Assembly: GCA_021773275.1 (NCBI GenBank)
Contig: JAJFKJ010000019.1
Coordinates: forward strand, 1 to 64,000
DNA length: 64,000 nt
Direction of reading: 5' to 3'
From: Gammaproteobacteria bacterium
GTDB taxonomy: Bacteria > Pseudomonadota > Gammaproteobacteria > JABCZS01
Shown: piece by piece, positions 33,815-43,401 of the stretch
Layout: each line of letters starts with the position of its first letter
Position numbering within the stretch: the stretch's first letter is position 1
Notes under the pieces: generated by a model
The model's input: only the letters and a program-made list of their open reading frames with translations
Database searches by the model: none
What the model was told of the DNA's origin: nothing
Position numbers and translations under genes: made by a program

Positions 33815-34779
33815 TGAAATATGCAAAGATAGTTGCGACAGGCTCGTATTTACCCAAGCGCGTGCTTACAAACACTGAACTTGAAAAAATGGTAGATACC
33901 ACCGACGAGTGGATTCGATCACGCGTGGGTATTAAGTCACGGCATATTGTCAGTGATGGCGAAACGCTGCTAGACATGCTGGCGGAAAGCGCAAAGCTCA
34001 TTATCGAGCGCGCTGGTATTAAGCCTAACGATGTCGATGGCATTGTTGTTGGCACAACAAGTAATGATTATATTTTTCCCAGTGCTGCAAATCTATTGCA
34101 AGCACGTCTTGGCATTACGAATCACTGCGGCACCTTCGATGTGCAAGCGGCTTGTTCAGGTTTTATTTATGCAATGTCAATTGCAGAGCAGTACATTAAA
34201 ACGGGCAAAATGAAAAATGTTTTAGTGCTGGGAGGTGAAGCCATCTCTCACTATATTAATTGGAAAGATCGCGGCACATGCGTATTGTTTGGTGATGGTG
34301 CTGGGGGTGTTTTGCTAACTGGTAGCGACGAGCCAGGTATTGTATCTACGCATATACATTCCGATGGCCAATATAAAGAGCTCTTATATGCCGCAAACCA
34401 TTGGCATGAAGAAGGCGATATGGTTAAGCGCCCGCAAATCGTGATGGAAGGCAAAGAAGTTTTTAAAGTTGCGGTCAATACATTAAACGATATCGTGACA
34501 GAGGTTCTCGAAGAAAATAATCTTGATAAATCAGAAATTACTTGGCTGGTGCCTCACCAGGCAAACATGCGGATTATCACCGCAACGGCAAAAAAACTGG
34601 GTATGCCAATGGACCGGGTCATTGTTACGGTCGATACCCACGGCAATACTTCAGCAGCAAGTATTCCCTTAGCGTTTGATACTGCTGTTACAGATGGCCG
34701 CATCAAACAAGGCGATTTAGTTTTAATGGAAGCTTTTGGTGGCGGTTTCACCTGGGGTTCCGCTTTGATTAAAATGTAA
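33814..34779 (+). CDS. fabH: 3-oxoacyl-ACP synthase III
   Basis: FabH starts fatty acid synthesis by condensing acetyl-CoA with malonyl-ACP. The 321-residue protein has DEWIRSRVGI, the active-site cysteine C114 (VQAACSGFIYA), VPHQANMRI with the catalytic histidine and DTHGNTSAASIP with the asparagine. Length is standard. It belongs to the yceD-rpmF-plsX-fabHDG run. Confidence 0.95.
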   Translation: MKYAKIVATGSYLPKRVLTNTELEKMVDTTDEWIRSRVGIKSRHIVSDGETLLDMLAESAKLIIERAGIKPNDVDGIVVGTTSNDYIFPSAANLLQARLGITNHCGTFDVQAACSGFIYAMSIAEQYIKTGKMKNVLVLGGEAISHYINWKDRGTCVLFGDGAGGVLLTGSDEPGIVSTHIHSDGQYKELLYAANHWHEEGDMVKRPQIVMEGKEVFKVAVNTLNDIVTEVLEENNLDKSEITWLVPHQANMRIITATAKKLGMPMDRVIVTVDTHGNTSAASIPLAFDTAVTDGRIKQGDLVLMEAFGGGFTWGSALIKM

Positions 34780-34787
34780 GGATTATT

Positions 34788-35678
34788 ATGACGAAGACAG
34801 CAGTAATATTCCCTGGGCAAGGTTCACAAGCAAAAGGCATGCTAGGTGATTTTGCTGATGCGCCTATCGTGAAAACATTATTTGCGACGGCAAGCGATGC
34901 TTTGGCTTATGATCTGTTTGAGCTTGTGCAAGAAGACCCAGATAACAAGCTCAATGAAACACAATTTACACAGCCTGCCTTGTTAGCGTGCAGCATTGCA
35001 TTTTGGGAAATGCTCAAAGAGAAGCACGATGAAGTAGCCATGTTGGCGGGTCACAGTTTAGGTGAATATACTGCTTTAGTTGCATCGGGTGCTTTAGATT
35101 TTATTGACGGTATCAAGTTGGTTGCAAAACGCGGCGAGTTGATGCAACAAGCCGTGCCTGCGGGTACAGGTGCCATGGCCGCCATTTTGGGTTTAGACAA
35201 TGCAAAAGTTATGCAAGCTTGTGAACAAGCTGCAGATGGTGAGGTTGTTAGTGCGGTTAATTTTAATGCCCCTGGCCAGGTTGTGATTGCAGGTAACAAA
35301 GATGCGGTTGCGCGCGCAATTGATGTTGCAAAAGCATTAGGCGCTAAACGCGCGATTCCATTGCCTGTCAGCGTGCCATCTCATTGTGCATTAATGCAAG
35401 GAGCAGCGGATAAACTGACCACCTATTTGCAAGATGTTGCCATTGCAACACCGAACATACCTGTTGTTAACAATGTTGATGTTAAAATTGAACAAGATGC
35501 TTCAGCAATTAAAAATGCACTTGTACGCCAACTATACAGCCCTGTTCGCTGGGTTGAAGTGGTTGAACGTATTGCCGCTGAAGATGTTACTGTTTTTATT
35601 GAATGTGGGCCTGGCAAAGTTTTATCAGGTTTAAACAAACGTATAGTGAAAGATACCCCGATGGAGCAAATACAATGA
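34788..35678 (+). CDS. fabD: Malonyl-CoA:ACP transacylase
   Basis: FabD loads malonate onto ACP. The 296 residues show FPGQGSQ at the start, the nucleophile S90 in AGHSLGEYTALVA, and SVPSHCALMQ carrying the partner histidine (about 198). The end of the gene overlaps the fabG start by ATGA. Confidence 0.95.
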   Translation: MTKTAVIFPGQGSQAKGMLGDFADAPIVKTLFATASDALAYDLFELVQEDPDNKLNETQFTQPALLACSIAFWEMLKEKHDEVAMLAGHSLGEYTALVASGALDFIDGIKLVAKRGELMQQAVPAGTGAMAAILGLDNAKVMQACEQAADGEVVSAVNFNAPGQVVIAGNKDAVARAIDVAKALGAKRAIPLPVSVPSHCALMQGAADKLTTYLQDVAIATPNIPVVNNVDVKIEQDASAIKNALVRQLYSPVRWVEVVERIAAEDVTVFIECGPGKVLSGLNKRIVKDTPMEQIQ

Positions 35679-36424
35679 AGGAGATGACATTGGAAGGGAA
35701 AACAGCATTAATAACAGGTGCTAGTCGAGGCATCGGTAAAGCCATTTTAAAAAGTTTATTGGATGATGGTGCGACTGTCATCGGTACTGCAACCAGCAAA
35801 GAGGGTGCAGACAAAATTTCTAAGTTTATAAAAGAAAGCGGTGGTAAAGGTGAAGGTTTAGTACTTAATATGAGTGATACAGATTCTATTAAGACTATGC
35901 TTGATGAAATCAAAGAAAAGTTTGATGCACCTGCCGTATTGGTTAACAATGCCGGCATCACCCGTGATAACTTGCTTATGCGTATGAAAGACGATGAGTG
36001 GAATGATGTTATTAACACCAATTTATCAGGTATTTTTCATCTGACAAAAGCGTGTTTACGTCCTATGATGAAACAACGCTGGGGAAGAATTATTAACATC
36101 AGCTCAATCAGCGGCATGATGGGTAACCCTGGCCAGTGTAACTACGCCGCTGCAAAAGCTGGCTTAATTGGTTTTACGAAATCTTTAGCAAAAGAAATTG
36201 CATCACGTGGTATTACGGTTAACGCCGTAGCGCCCGGTTTTATCAGCACCGATATGGCTAATGCGATCAGTGATGATATTAAAAATACCGTCGTTGAGCA
36301 TATCCCGGTTGGGCGCTTTGGTCAGCCAGACGAAATCGCAACAGCAGTCGCGTTTTTAGCGAGCCCAGGTGCTAGCTATGTAACTGGAACCGTGATCAAT
36401 GCGAGCGGGGGTCTTTATATGTAA
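35675..36424 (+). CDS. fabG: 3-oxoacyl-ACP reductase
   Basis: FabG reduces 3-ketoacyl-ACP with NADPH. This SDR protein has the cofactor motif [25 protein letters not shown], the catalytic serine in [18 protein letters not shown] with Tyr and Lys, and the C-terminal [17 protein letters not shown]. Three close starts are possible: ATG 35675 (overlapping the fabD stop, used here), ATG 35684 (which best matches the N-terminus of E. coli FabG), and TTG 35690 (best spaced from the AAGGAG at 35678-35683). Residue count from 35675 is 249. Confidence 0.93.
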   Translation: MKEMTLEGKTALITGASRGIGKAILKSLLDDGATVIGTATSKEGADKISKFIKESGGKGEGLVLNMSDTDSIKTMLDEIKEKFDAPAVLVNNAGITRDNLLMRMKDDEWNDVINTNLSGIFHLTKACLRPMMKQRWGRIINISSISGMMGNPGQCNYAAAKAGLIGFTKSLAKEIASRGITVNAVAPGFISTDMANAISDDIKNTVVEHIPVGRFGQPDEIATAVAFLASPGASYVTGTVINASGGLYM

Positions 36425-36495
36425 GGCGTTGTATTATATACTGCGCCCTTATAGGTTTTTGGAATGGTTTAAGGTTAATTTTAAAGGAGAGAGAA

Positions 36496-36738
36496 ATGAG
36501 TAATATCGAACAACGCGTGAAGAAAATTATCGCAGAGCAGTTAGAAGTTAACGAAAACGACATCGTAAATACACAATCATTTGTTGATGATCTTAAAGCT
36601 GATTCTTTAGATACAGTTGAATTAGTGATGGCTCTTGAAGAAGAGTTTGAAGCGGAAATTCCTGATGAAGATGCTGAAAAGATTGCTACTGTACAAAATG
36701 CAATTGATTACGTGAGCACACGCGCAAAAGGTGAGTAA
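36496..36738 (+). CDS. acpP: Acyl carrier protein
   Basis: The 80-residue acidic carrier holds growing acyl chains on 4'-phosphopantetheine attached to S37 ([18 protein letters not shown]). A strong ribosome binding site (AAAGGAGAG) precedes the ATG, as expected for an abundant protein. The 71 bases between fabG and acpP leave room for its own promoter, which is common for acpP, though I cannot point to a convincing pair of boxes. Confidence 0.97.
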   Translation: MSNIEQRVKKIIAEQLEVNENDIVNTQSFVDDLKADSLDTVELVMALEEEFEAEIPDEDAEKIATVQNAIDYVSTRAKGE

Positions 36739-36764
36739 CATTATTTCGTGAGGGTAGGTGCATC

Positions 36765-38003
36765 GTGACAAAACGACGAGTTGTCATTACAGGTTTGGGT
36801 ATTGTGTCTCCTTTGGGGCATGAGGTTGAACCTGTATGGAAAGATATTTTAGCGGGGAAAAGTGGTATTGGTCGGATAGATTATTTTGATCCATCTGAAT
36901 TCAGCACGCAAATAGCTGGAGCTGTCCCCAAGTTTGACTACTCTCATATCTTGTCAAAGAAAGATGCACGAAAATTTGATGGCTTTATCCATTACGGTAT
37001 TTATGCGGCTGCTAAAGCCATGGAAGACTCAGGCCTTGAAATTACCGAAGAGATTGCACCCAGAGCTGGTGTTGCGATTGGTTCGGGGATCGGCGGTGCG
37101 ACCGTCTTGGAAAGGGTTTGGGATGTACTGGATAAACAATCACCTCGCAAGGTGTCGCCGTTTGCTATTCCTGGTAGCATCATTAATATGGTTGCTGGTA
37201 AGGTTTCCATGATGCACAATTTGCGCGGTCCTAACATCAGTGTTGTTACAGCCTGTACGACAGGTACGCATAATATTGGTGAAGCTTATCGTCATATTCA
37301 ATATGGCGATGCTGACATCATGCTTGCCGGTGGTGCTGAACGCGCTATTACACCTTTAGGTTTAGGTGGCTTTTGTGCTGCACGTGCTTTATCGCAGCGT
37401 AATGACGACCCACAAAGAGCCTCAAGGCCCTGGGACAAAGACCGCGATGGTTTTGTAATGGGTGATGGTGCAGGTGTTGTTGTGCTAGAGACGCTGGAAA
37501 GTGCACAGGCACGTGGCGCTAAAATTTACGCTGAAGTCGTTGGTTATGGCATGAGTGCTGATGCTTATCACATCACTTCGCCACCACCAGATGGCCAAGG
37601 TGCCTATGACGCCATGAAAAATGCTTTGAAAGATGCCAGCCTTAATACCACCGATGTACAATACATCAACGCCCATGGAACCTCTACACCTGTAGGCGAT
37701 AAAATCGAAACCTTTGCGGTTGAGCGGCTGTTTGCTGATCATGCCAAGAAGCTAGCCATGAGCTCAACAAAGTCCATGACAGGGCACTTACTCGGTGCTG
37801 CTGGCGCTGTTGAGACGATATTCTCCGCACTTGCGATACGCGACCAAGTTGCTCCACCTACCATCAACCTGGATGAGCCCGGTGAAGGTTGTAACCTTAA
37901 TTATGTTCCGCATCAGCCACAAGAGATGGCGATAGAAGTAGCTTTGAACAATAATTTTGGCTTTGGTGGCACAAATGCAGCTTTAGTGTTGAGAAAGTTC
38001 TGA
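36765..38003 (+). CDS. fabF: 3-oxoacyl-ACP synthase II
   Basis: FabF elongates acyl-ACP. The 412 residues start at a GTG (36765) with AGGGTAGG upstream. Active-site residues are C164 ([14 protein letters not shown]), the first histidine in [12 protein letters not shown] and the second in [17 protein letters not shown]; the C-terminus is [15 protein letters not shown]. The next gene is mltG; the pabC gene that sits here in E. coli and Pseudomonas is absent. Confidence 0.95.
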   Translation: MTKRRVVITGLGIVSPLGHEVEPVWKDILAGKSGIGRIDYFDPSEFSTQIAGAVPKFDYSHILSKKDARKFDGFIHYGIYAAAKAMEDSGLEITEEIAPRAGVAIGSGIGGATVLERVWDVLDKQSPRKVSPFAIPGSIINMVAGKVSMMHNLRGPNISVVTACTTGTHNIGEAYRHIQYGDADIMLAGGAERAITPLGLGGFCAARALSQRNDDPQRASRPWDKDRDGFVMGDGAGVVVLETLESAQARGAKIYAEVVGYGMSADAYHITSPPPDGQGAYDAMKNALKDASLNTTDVQYINAHGTSTPVGDKIETFAVERLFADHAKKLAMSSTKSMTGHLLGAAGAVETIFSALAIRDQVAPPTINLDEPGEGCNLNYVPHQPQEMAIEVALNNNFGFGGTNAALVLRKF

Positions 38004-38022
38004 GCTACGCTACAATAAGTTG

Positions 38023-39057
38023 ATGCGCAAAAACCTTTACAAAAAAACACTCTTACATGCGACGATAACGCTGACGGGCATTGCCCTGCTTGCGATAACT
38101 GCACTGATGTTTATTCTTACGCGTGATATCAATGTTCCACCGCAAGGTATGTTGTACGACTATAAACCAGGGATGTCAGTAAAATCACTTTCATCCGATC
38201 TAAAACAAAAACAAATTATTAAATACCCGCGTGTGTTTGAGATATACACACGAATCACTGGCAGGGCGACCAGCTTGCATGCTGGAGAATACCGCTTTGC
38301 GCAAGGAATGTCTGCGCGCGATATTATTCGCCAAATCAGTGCTGGTAAGGTTGTATTGCATCCTTTTAAAATCATCGAAGGCTGGAATATTCATGATTTG
38401 ATTGCAAAACTCCAGGCAACAGAAAATATCGAACATACCATGGACTTTTCAAATAACGATTGGTTAATATTTATCACAACGGAATACACGCACCCTGAAG
38501 GCTTATTCATGCCTGACACCTATTTTTATACGAAAGATGAAAGTGATCAAATCATTTTGCAACGTGCATTTAATGAAATGCAAAAAACATTAACAAAAGC
38601 TTGGGAAAACAAAAGCCCGGAATTGCAATACGCCGACCCTTATCAGGCATTAATTGTCGCATCAATTGTCGAAAAAGAAACCAGCATACTCGATGAGCAG
38701 CCTGAAATTGCGGGTGTCTTAGTGCGCCGGCTTAACCACAATATGCGTTTACAAATGGACCCCACCGTTATTTATGGCATGGGTGCTAAGTTTAATGGCA
38801 ATATCACCAAGGCAAATTTGCAAACAGATACACCCTACAATACTTATACGCGCCGTGGCCTGCCGCCTACACCCATTGCAATGCCCAGCCGTGAGGCGAT
38901 ATACGCAGCGCTGCATCCAGAAGAGGGGACGAGCTTGTTTTTTGTTGCCAAAGGAGATGGTTCACATTGCTTCTCTGATACCCTCGAAGAACACAACAAG
39001 GCTGTGGTAAAATACATTTTGCGAACAAAAGAGCAGGATGTGGATGAGCAAAGCTAA
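38023..39057 (+). CDS. mltG: Endolytic murein transglycosylase MltG
   Basis: MltG is an inner-membrane lytic transglycosylase that cuts nascent glycan strands and sets their length. The 344-residue protein has an N-terminal membrane helix (about 14-33), a LysM-like region, and the catalytic domain with E217 in IVASIVEKETSI, then LQMDPTVIYGMG and TPYNTYTRRGLPPTPI near the end. The ATG at 38023 is chosen over a TTG one codon earlier. It overlaps tmk by 14 bases. Confidence 0.93.
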   Translation: MRKNLYKKTLLHATITLTGIALLAITALMFILTRDINVPPQGMLYDYKPGMSVKSLSSDLKQKQIIKYPRVFEIYTRITGRATSLHAGEYRFAQGMSARDIIRQISAGKVVLHPFKIIEGWNIHDLIAKLQATENIEHTMDFSNNDWLIFITTEYTHPEGLFMPDTYFYTKDESDQIILQRAFNEMQKTLTKAWENKSPELQYADPYQALIVASIVEKETSILDEQPEIAGVLVRRLNHNMRLQMDPTVIYGMGAKFNGNITKANLQTDTPYNTYTRRGLPPTPIAMPSREAIYAALHPEEGTSLFFVAKGDGSHCFSDTLEEHNKAVVKYILRTKEQDVDEQS

Positions 39058-39664
39058 ATTTATTACACTTGAAGGCATCGAAGGCGTAGGCAAGTCTACG
39101 GTGCAAGCATTTGTTTGCGAATATCTGCAGAATAAACTACAAGTACAAATATGCAAAACCCGCGAGCCGGGTGGCACACCGCTTGCCGAAAAAATTCGCG
39201 ATCTAGCACTACATACGCATGACGAATTTGTTGAATCGGATACCGAATTATTATTGATGTTTGCCGCCCGTGCGCAACACTGGCAACAAGTGATACTACC
39301 AGCATTGGCGCGCGGCGAATGGGTGGTTTCTGATCGCTTCATCGATGCAAGTTATGCCTATCAAGCCGGTGGCCGCGGCATCGACCCGGATAAGATTGCG
39401 CAACTTGAAAAGCTTGTGTTAGGTAATAATAAACCTGATCTGGTGATTTTATTAGATGCACCTGTTGAAGTCGGCATGCAGCGCGCGAAAAAACGCAGCG
39501 CTGAAGATCGTATCGAAAAAGAAAAAACCGAATTTTTTGAACGTGTACGTAATGTCTATCTGCAGCGTGCAAAAGCAGACCCTGCTCGCTATGCAATCAT
39601 CGATGCCTCACAAAATTTAGCGGCTGTTGAACAACAGCTCAACGCTGTACTGGAGGCCCTATGA
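39044..39664 (+). CDS. tmk: Thymidylate kinase
   Basis: Tmk phosphorylates dTMP to dTDP. The 206-residue protein begins at ATG 39044 with the P-loop EGIEGVGKST (an ATG two codons earlier, 39038, is possible). TREPGGTPLAEKIRDL, the DR motif VSDRFIDASYAYQ, and a lid region KKRSAEDRIEKE follow. The gene overlaps both neighbours (mltG and holB), consistent with a translationally coupled run. Confidence 0.95.
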   Translation: MSKAKFITLEGIEGVGKSTVQAFVCEYLQNKLQVQICKTREPGGTPLAEKIRDLALHTHDEFVESDTELLLMFAARAQHWQQVILPALARGEWVVSDRFIDASYAYQAGGRGIDPDKIAQLEKLVLGNNKPDLVILLDAPVEVGMQRAKKRSAEDRIEKEKTEFFERVRNVYLQRAKADPARYAIIDASQNLAAVEQQLNAVLEAL

Positions 39665-40458
39665 TGAACACACCTTATCCCTGGTTGCTGCCTTACACAG
39701 AACAATTTAGCAAGATGGCCGCACCCCAAGCGCTCATTATTTATGGCGATGCAGGCCGTGGCAAAGCCGAACTTGCCCATGCCTATGCGCAATATATTTT
39801 AGGCAGTGAACCCGAAAAGCATGCTGATTTTTACAGTGTCACTTTAAAAGAGAAAGAAAAATCTATCTCAGTAGATGCAATCCGGGCATTGACAGTATTT
39901 TCGCAACAAGCCTGCCAAAGTGCGGAACAAAAAGTTGTGATTATCGAACCAGCTGATAAAATGACTATAGCCGCGCAGCAGGCGTTTCTCAAAAGCTTGG
40001 AAGAACCTGTTTGTAAAATGACCTTTATTCTAGTAGCCAGGCAAGCCCAAAAACTTTTGCCTACCATTAAAAGCCGCTGCCAATCCCTACATATTAAACC
40101 TGTTGCATTTTCACAAGCACAGGTATGGTTGCAAGGACAGGGCTGTAATATCACAGCAGAAGAATATGCTTTGACATCAGGTTCGCCACTGTCAGTAATA
40201 TCAAAGGATTTTGCGACATTGCAAGGCCTGATACATGATTTCTCAAATAACAAAGAAACAAAGCTTGATAAGATCGAACCTGATTTGATATTAAGAGCAA
40301 TGTATTTCAGCGTTATACAAAAAATCAAAAAAAGCACCGATAAAAGTGAACAGCAGGAAAATTATCTAAAACTAGATAGAATTAATGCTTTAGCAAAGGA
40401 TTATGCCGAACATGCGAGCTTAAACATGAATATGCAACTGCAGGCCTTGTTATGCTAG
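39661..40458 (+). CDS. holB: DNA polymerase III subunit delta'
   Basis: Delta' is a fixed part of the clamp loader that places the sliding clamp on DNA. The 265-residue protein has the P-loop-like GDAGRGKAELAHAYA, then VVIIEPADKMTIAAQQAFLKSLEEP and TIKSRCQSLHI, all typical of HolB. It is short (E. coli 334), and the cysteine zinc module that normally follows the first helix is missing: the sequence runs directly from YAQYILGSEPEKHADFYSV into SVDAIR. The C-terminal collar domain also looks reduced. Placement between tmk and tatD supports the assignment; pilZ, present here in Pseudomonas, is absent. Confidence 0.88.
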   Translation: MMNTPYPWLLPYTEQFSKMAAPQALIIYGDAGRGKAELAHAYAQYILGSEPEKHADFYSVTLKEKEKSISVDAIRALTVFSQQACQSAEQKVVIIEPADKMTIAAQQAFLKSLEEPVCKMTFILVARQAQKLLPTIKSRCQSLHIKPVAFSQAQVWLQGQGCNITAEEYALTSGSPLSVISKDFATLQGLIHDFSNNKETKLDKIEPDLILRAMYFSVIQKIKKSTDKSEQQENYLKLDRINALAKDYAEHASLNMNMQLQALLC

Positions 40459-41225
40459 TCGATACCCATTGTCATCTTCATTTATTAGAAAACTACCCAG
40501 AAGAACTTGATAAAATTCTTGAGGAAAATAAAAAACATGGGGTCACGCATTTATTAAATGTCGCCGTCGCACTTGAAGATACACCGACGCAGTATAAAAT
40601 TGCTGAACTTGATAATGTCTATATCTCAGTTGGCATCCACCCGAATGAATCACCAGGCAAAGTCTATGATTACGAAGATATTAAAAAAGCAGCTGATCAT
40701 CCCAAGTGTATCGCGATCGGAGAAACCGGACTAGACTACTATCGTCAGGATGCCAGCGAAGATATTACTTGGCAACAAGCACGTTTTGTACAGCATATCG
40801 ATCTATGCAAAGAACTGAATAAACCTATGATCATTCACAGTAGGCATGCAAAAAAAGATACGATCAATATCATGCGTGAACACAATGCTCGTGATGTCGG
40901 CGGCATCATGCATTGTTTTACCGAAGACTGGGAAATGGCGAAACAAGCATTAGACCTAGGTTTTCATATTTCATTTTCTGGCATCGTCACCTTTAAAAAT
41001 GCAAAATCTGTGCAAGAAGTCGCGCTTAAAATGCCACTCGATCGCATGCTGCTTGAAACGGATTGCCCATACCTCACCCCGGAACCTTTTCGCGGCAAGC
41101 CAAATCAGCCCGCTTATGTAAAATACGTTGCCGAAGGCGTGGCAAAGCTGCGCAATGAACCATTTGAAACGATCTGCCAGCAAACAGGCGAGAACTTCTT
41201 CAAGCTGTTTGAAGCTTTAATATAA
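40452..41225 (+). CDS. tatD: TatD-family metal-dependent hydrolase
   Basis: TatD proteins are TIM-barrel metallo-hydrolases with DNase or peptide-deacetylase activity; in this neighbourhood the E. coli counterpart is ycfH. The 257 residues show DTHCHLHL (first metal pair), GETGLDYYR with the bridging glutamate, IIHSRHAKKD, MHCFTEDW and ETDCPYLTPEPFRGKPN. It overlaps holB by 7 bases and converges with gloB, 7 bases away. Confidence 0.9.
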   Translation: MLVDTHCHLHLLENYPEELDKILEENKKHGVTHLLNVAVALEDTPTQYKIAELDNVYISVGIHPNESPGKVYDYEDIKKAADHPKCIAIGETGLDYYRQDASEDITWQQARFVQHIDLCKELNKPMIIHSRHAKKDTINIMREHNARDVGGIMHCFTEDWEMAKQALDLGFHISFSGIVTFKNAKSVQEVALKMPLDRMLLETDCPYLTPEPFRGKPNQPAYVKYVAEGVAKLRNEPFETICQQTGENFFKLFEALI

Positions 41226-41232
41226 TTATTAC

Positions 41233-42015
41233 TTACCAGTCATCCCTTAACTTTCGTAGAGCGAGAAAAACTTCTTTGCGCGATGGGTTGTCTGGTAAAG
41301 TGGAATCTTTAGCCCGCAGTGCCGTAATTAACGCTGCATCCTCTAATCTAAAAAATGGATCGACAGTTTTGTCTTCACCGATATTGCTGATATAAAATGC
41401 ATCATCGCTATTCATTTTATCACGCAATAAAGGTATGCCAGGCAAGTCGGGCTGAAGGCTTTCCACAAATTTTAAATTATTTGCTAAGTAATAATGGCCC
41501 GGGTAGATCATGGTTGCATCCGGCAAATGCCGCAGCTGATCTTCAAAGGTGTTAAACATCGCATCAACGCTGCCGTTGTTGTAGCAATTACCGCAGGCGC
41601 AATTAAAAAGTGTATCGCCGCAGAATAGAGCAGGGATGTTCTTTTCAAACAAGCAGATATGCGTCATGGTATGGCCCGGTGTATCTAAGACATTTATTTC
41701 AACATTGCTGCCGAATTTAATCACATCACCAGCGTGTAGGCCTTTGTCAAAACCCGGTACCAACGATTCAGCATTGTAATGCGCCATTATCTCTGCTGCT
41801 GTTGCTTGTTTAACGACTTCGTTGCCACCAACGTGGTCCCAGTGCTCATGCGTATTAACAATGTATTTGATATTAAGCTCATGCTCTTGTGCAGCTGTTA
41901 AAATGCGCGTGCTGTCCAAGGGGTCGACCACTAGACAGTCACGTGTATCAGGGCAGTACAGCAAGTAGTGAAAATTGCTGAGTGGGTTGTCAATTAGCAG
42001 CGTTATAATTTGCAT
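41233..42015 (-). CDS. gloB: Hydroxyacylglutathione hydrolase (glyoxalase II)
   Basis: GloB hydrolyses S-D-lactoylglutathione in methylglyoxal detoxification. The metallo-beta-lactamase motif THEHWDHVGG (H56, H58, D60, H61) binds two metals, with GHTMTHICL, FCGDTLFNCACGNCYNN and the terminal IYPGHYYLANNLKF completing the site. At 260 residues it matches GloB length. Its start overlaps the fadL stop by one base, so it is co-transcribed with fadL. Confidence 0.88.
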   Translation of the reverse strand: MQIITLLIDNPLSNFHYLLYCPDTRDCLVVDPLDSTRILTAAQEHELNIKYIVNTHEHWDHVGGNEVVKQATAAEIMAHYNAESLVPGFDKGLHAGDVIKFGSNVEINVLDTPGHTMTHICLFEKNIPALFCGDTLFNCACGNCYNNGSVDAMFNTFEDQLRHLPDATMIYPGHYYLANNLKFVESLQPDLPGIPLLRDKMNSDDAFYISNIGEDKTVDPFFRLEDAALITALRAKDSTLPDNPSRKEVFLALRKLRDDW

Positions 42016-43316
42016 TATGGACCAGTATTTTTGCCTAACATTGCATTCACCATAGGTGCGGCTTTCAAAGATACTTGCAAACCAAATAAGTCGGCATTGC
42101 CATTAACCTTACCGCTTGCGGTATTGGTTATTACACCGGTCGACATGTCTTTATCGATCGAGGCAGTATCTGGGAAAAGGTGCGCGTAACCGAAATCGAT
42201 GGTTGCAAATTTTGCGGAATTCGGGACCCAGCGAATACCCGCACTGGCAATCCAACGATTTTCATCAGGCAGGCTCAAGCCTCTGTCTGTATTGTTGGTA
42301 GGTGTTTGGTCGTAACCGCCACCGACTTTAAACATGATGCTGTCGGTGAACTGGTAGCGCAAACCACCAAAGAATGACCACGTATTTTTAAAGTTTAAGT
42401 CTTGCGTAACATCTTGGGGTGGGCCAACGGGTAATAGCACACCTTTAACGGTTAATGACTCAATGCTAGACCAGTTAGAGTAACTGATGGTTGTTAATGC
42501 AGTTATTTTGTCTGTGATTGCTTGCTGCGCACTTAAATCAAGTAGCCAAGGAAACGTTGCGGTTGCGGTCGCTGTGTTAGAGTCACCACCTTCGCGGCTT
42601 TTACCTTTAAAATTATGTTTCATTTCTGAGCGAAAATTTAGCCCAAGTCGCGTGTTTGTGGGTGCTTCTAGCATAGCACCTGCATGCCAACCGTAACCCC
42701 AGCTGGACATTTTGTTTTTAACCACGGAATCAGTGCCCGTAAGATTTACAACGACATTTTGCACAAATTCTGCATACTGTGCATCAAACCCTATGCCGAA
42801 TGCCAGCCAATCATTCATTCTGTATGCAACACTGGGACCAAGGTTGATCGTTTTGATTTCAGATTTGGTGGCTTGATATCTCGCAATAGACGTTTCGCTG
42901 TAATCCGTTGCTAAGCCGAACGGTGTTGTAGCACTGAAACCAATAGCTACTTTTTCATTTATATTTTTGGCGATGTGCATATTTGGCACTAAACGCGAAG
43001 TACTACCTGATGCGCTGCCAGTTTCAGTGCCTGCAAAAAACTGAGTGGTTGAGCCTTTAAACCGGCTTTGTGTTTCGATATTCACCGCACCCAAAGACAT
43101 TTCTAGTGGTGATAAATATACCAAACCTGCAGGGTTATAATAATTTGTGCTGGCATCTTCAGCCACCGTAGCGCTGCCAGCATAAAACTCACCGAGCAGT
43201 GCTGCAGACTGTTCGTGTAATTGAAAAGCTGAAGCTAGGGCCGTAGTGGAAAAGATAGAGGCGCTGCTAAGTAGCACAATTTTTAAGTAGTTAGCGGAGC
43301 CAGGCCGAAAATACAT
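42015..43316 (-). CDS. fadL: FadL-type outer-membrane long-chain fatty acid transporter
   Basis: FadL forms a 14-strand outer-membrane barrel that lets long-chain fatty acids or hydrophobic compounds in. I set the start at 43316, preceded by AAGGAGT; a longer frame to 43490 would run through nadA. The 433 residues have a signal peptide (YLKIVLLSSASIFSTTALA) and the mature N-terminal hatch AFQLHEQSAALLGEFYAG, followed by NPAGLVYL. These are hallmarks of the family. Together with the fad operon it suggests the organism uses exogenous fatty acids. The substrate range is not predictable. Confidence 0.9.
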   Translation of the reverse strand: MYFRPGSANYLKIVLLSSASIFSTTALASAFQLHEQSAALLGEFYAGSATVAEDASTNYYNPAGLVYLSPLEMSLGAVNIETQSRFKGSTTQFFAGTETGSASGSTSRLVPNMHIAKNINEKVAIGFSATTPFGLATDYSETSIARYQATKSEIKTINLGPSVAYRMNDWLAFGIGFDAQYAEFVQNVVVNLTGTDSVVKNKMSSWGYGWHAGAMLEAPTNTRLGLNFRSEMKHNFKGKSREGGDSNTATATATFPWLLDLSAQQAITDKITALTTISYSNWSSIESLTVKGVLLPVGPPQDVTQDLNFKNTWSFFGGLRYQFTDSIMFKVGGGYDQTPTNNTDRGLSLPDENRWIASAGIRWVPNSAKFATIDFGYAHLFPDTASIDKDMSTGVITNTASGKVNGNADLFGLQVSLKAAPMVNAMLGKNTGP

Positions 43317-43401
43317 GCAAACACTCCTTGTTTGAGAGAAATTCCTAGCTAAAACATAGCACATATCTAGCAAATTGGCGATTTTATGCGTACAATTAGG
43401 C

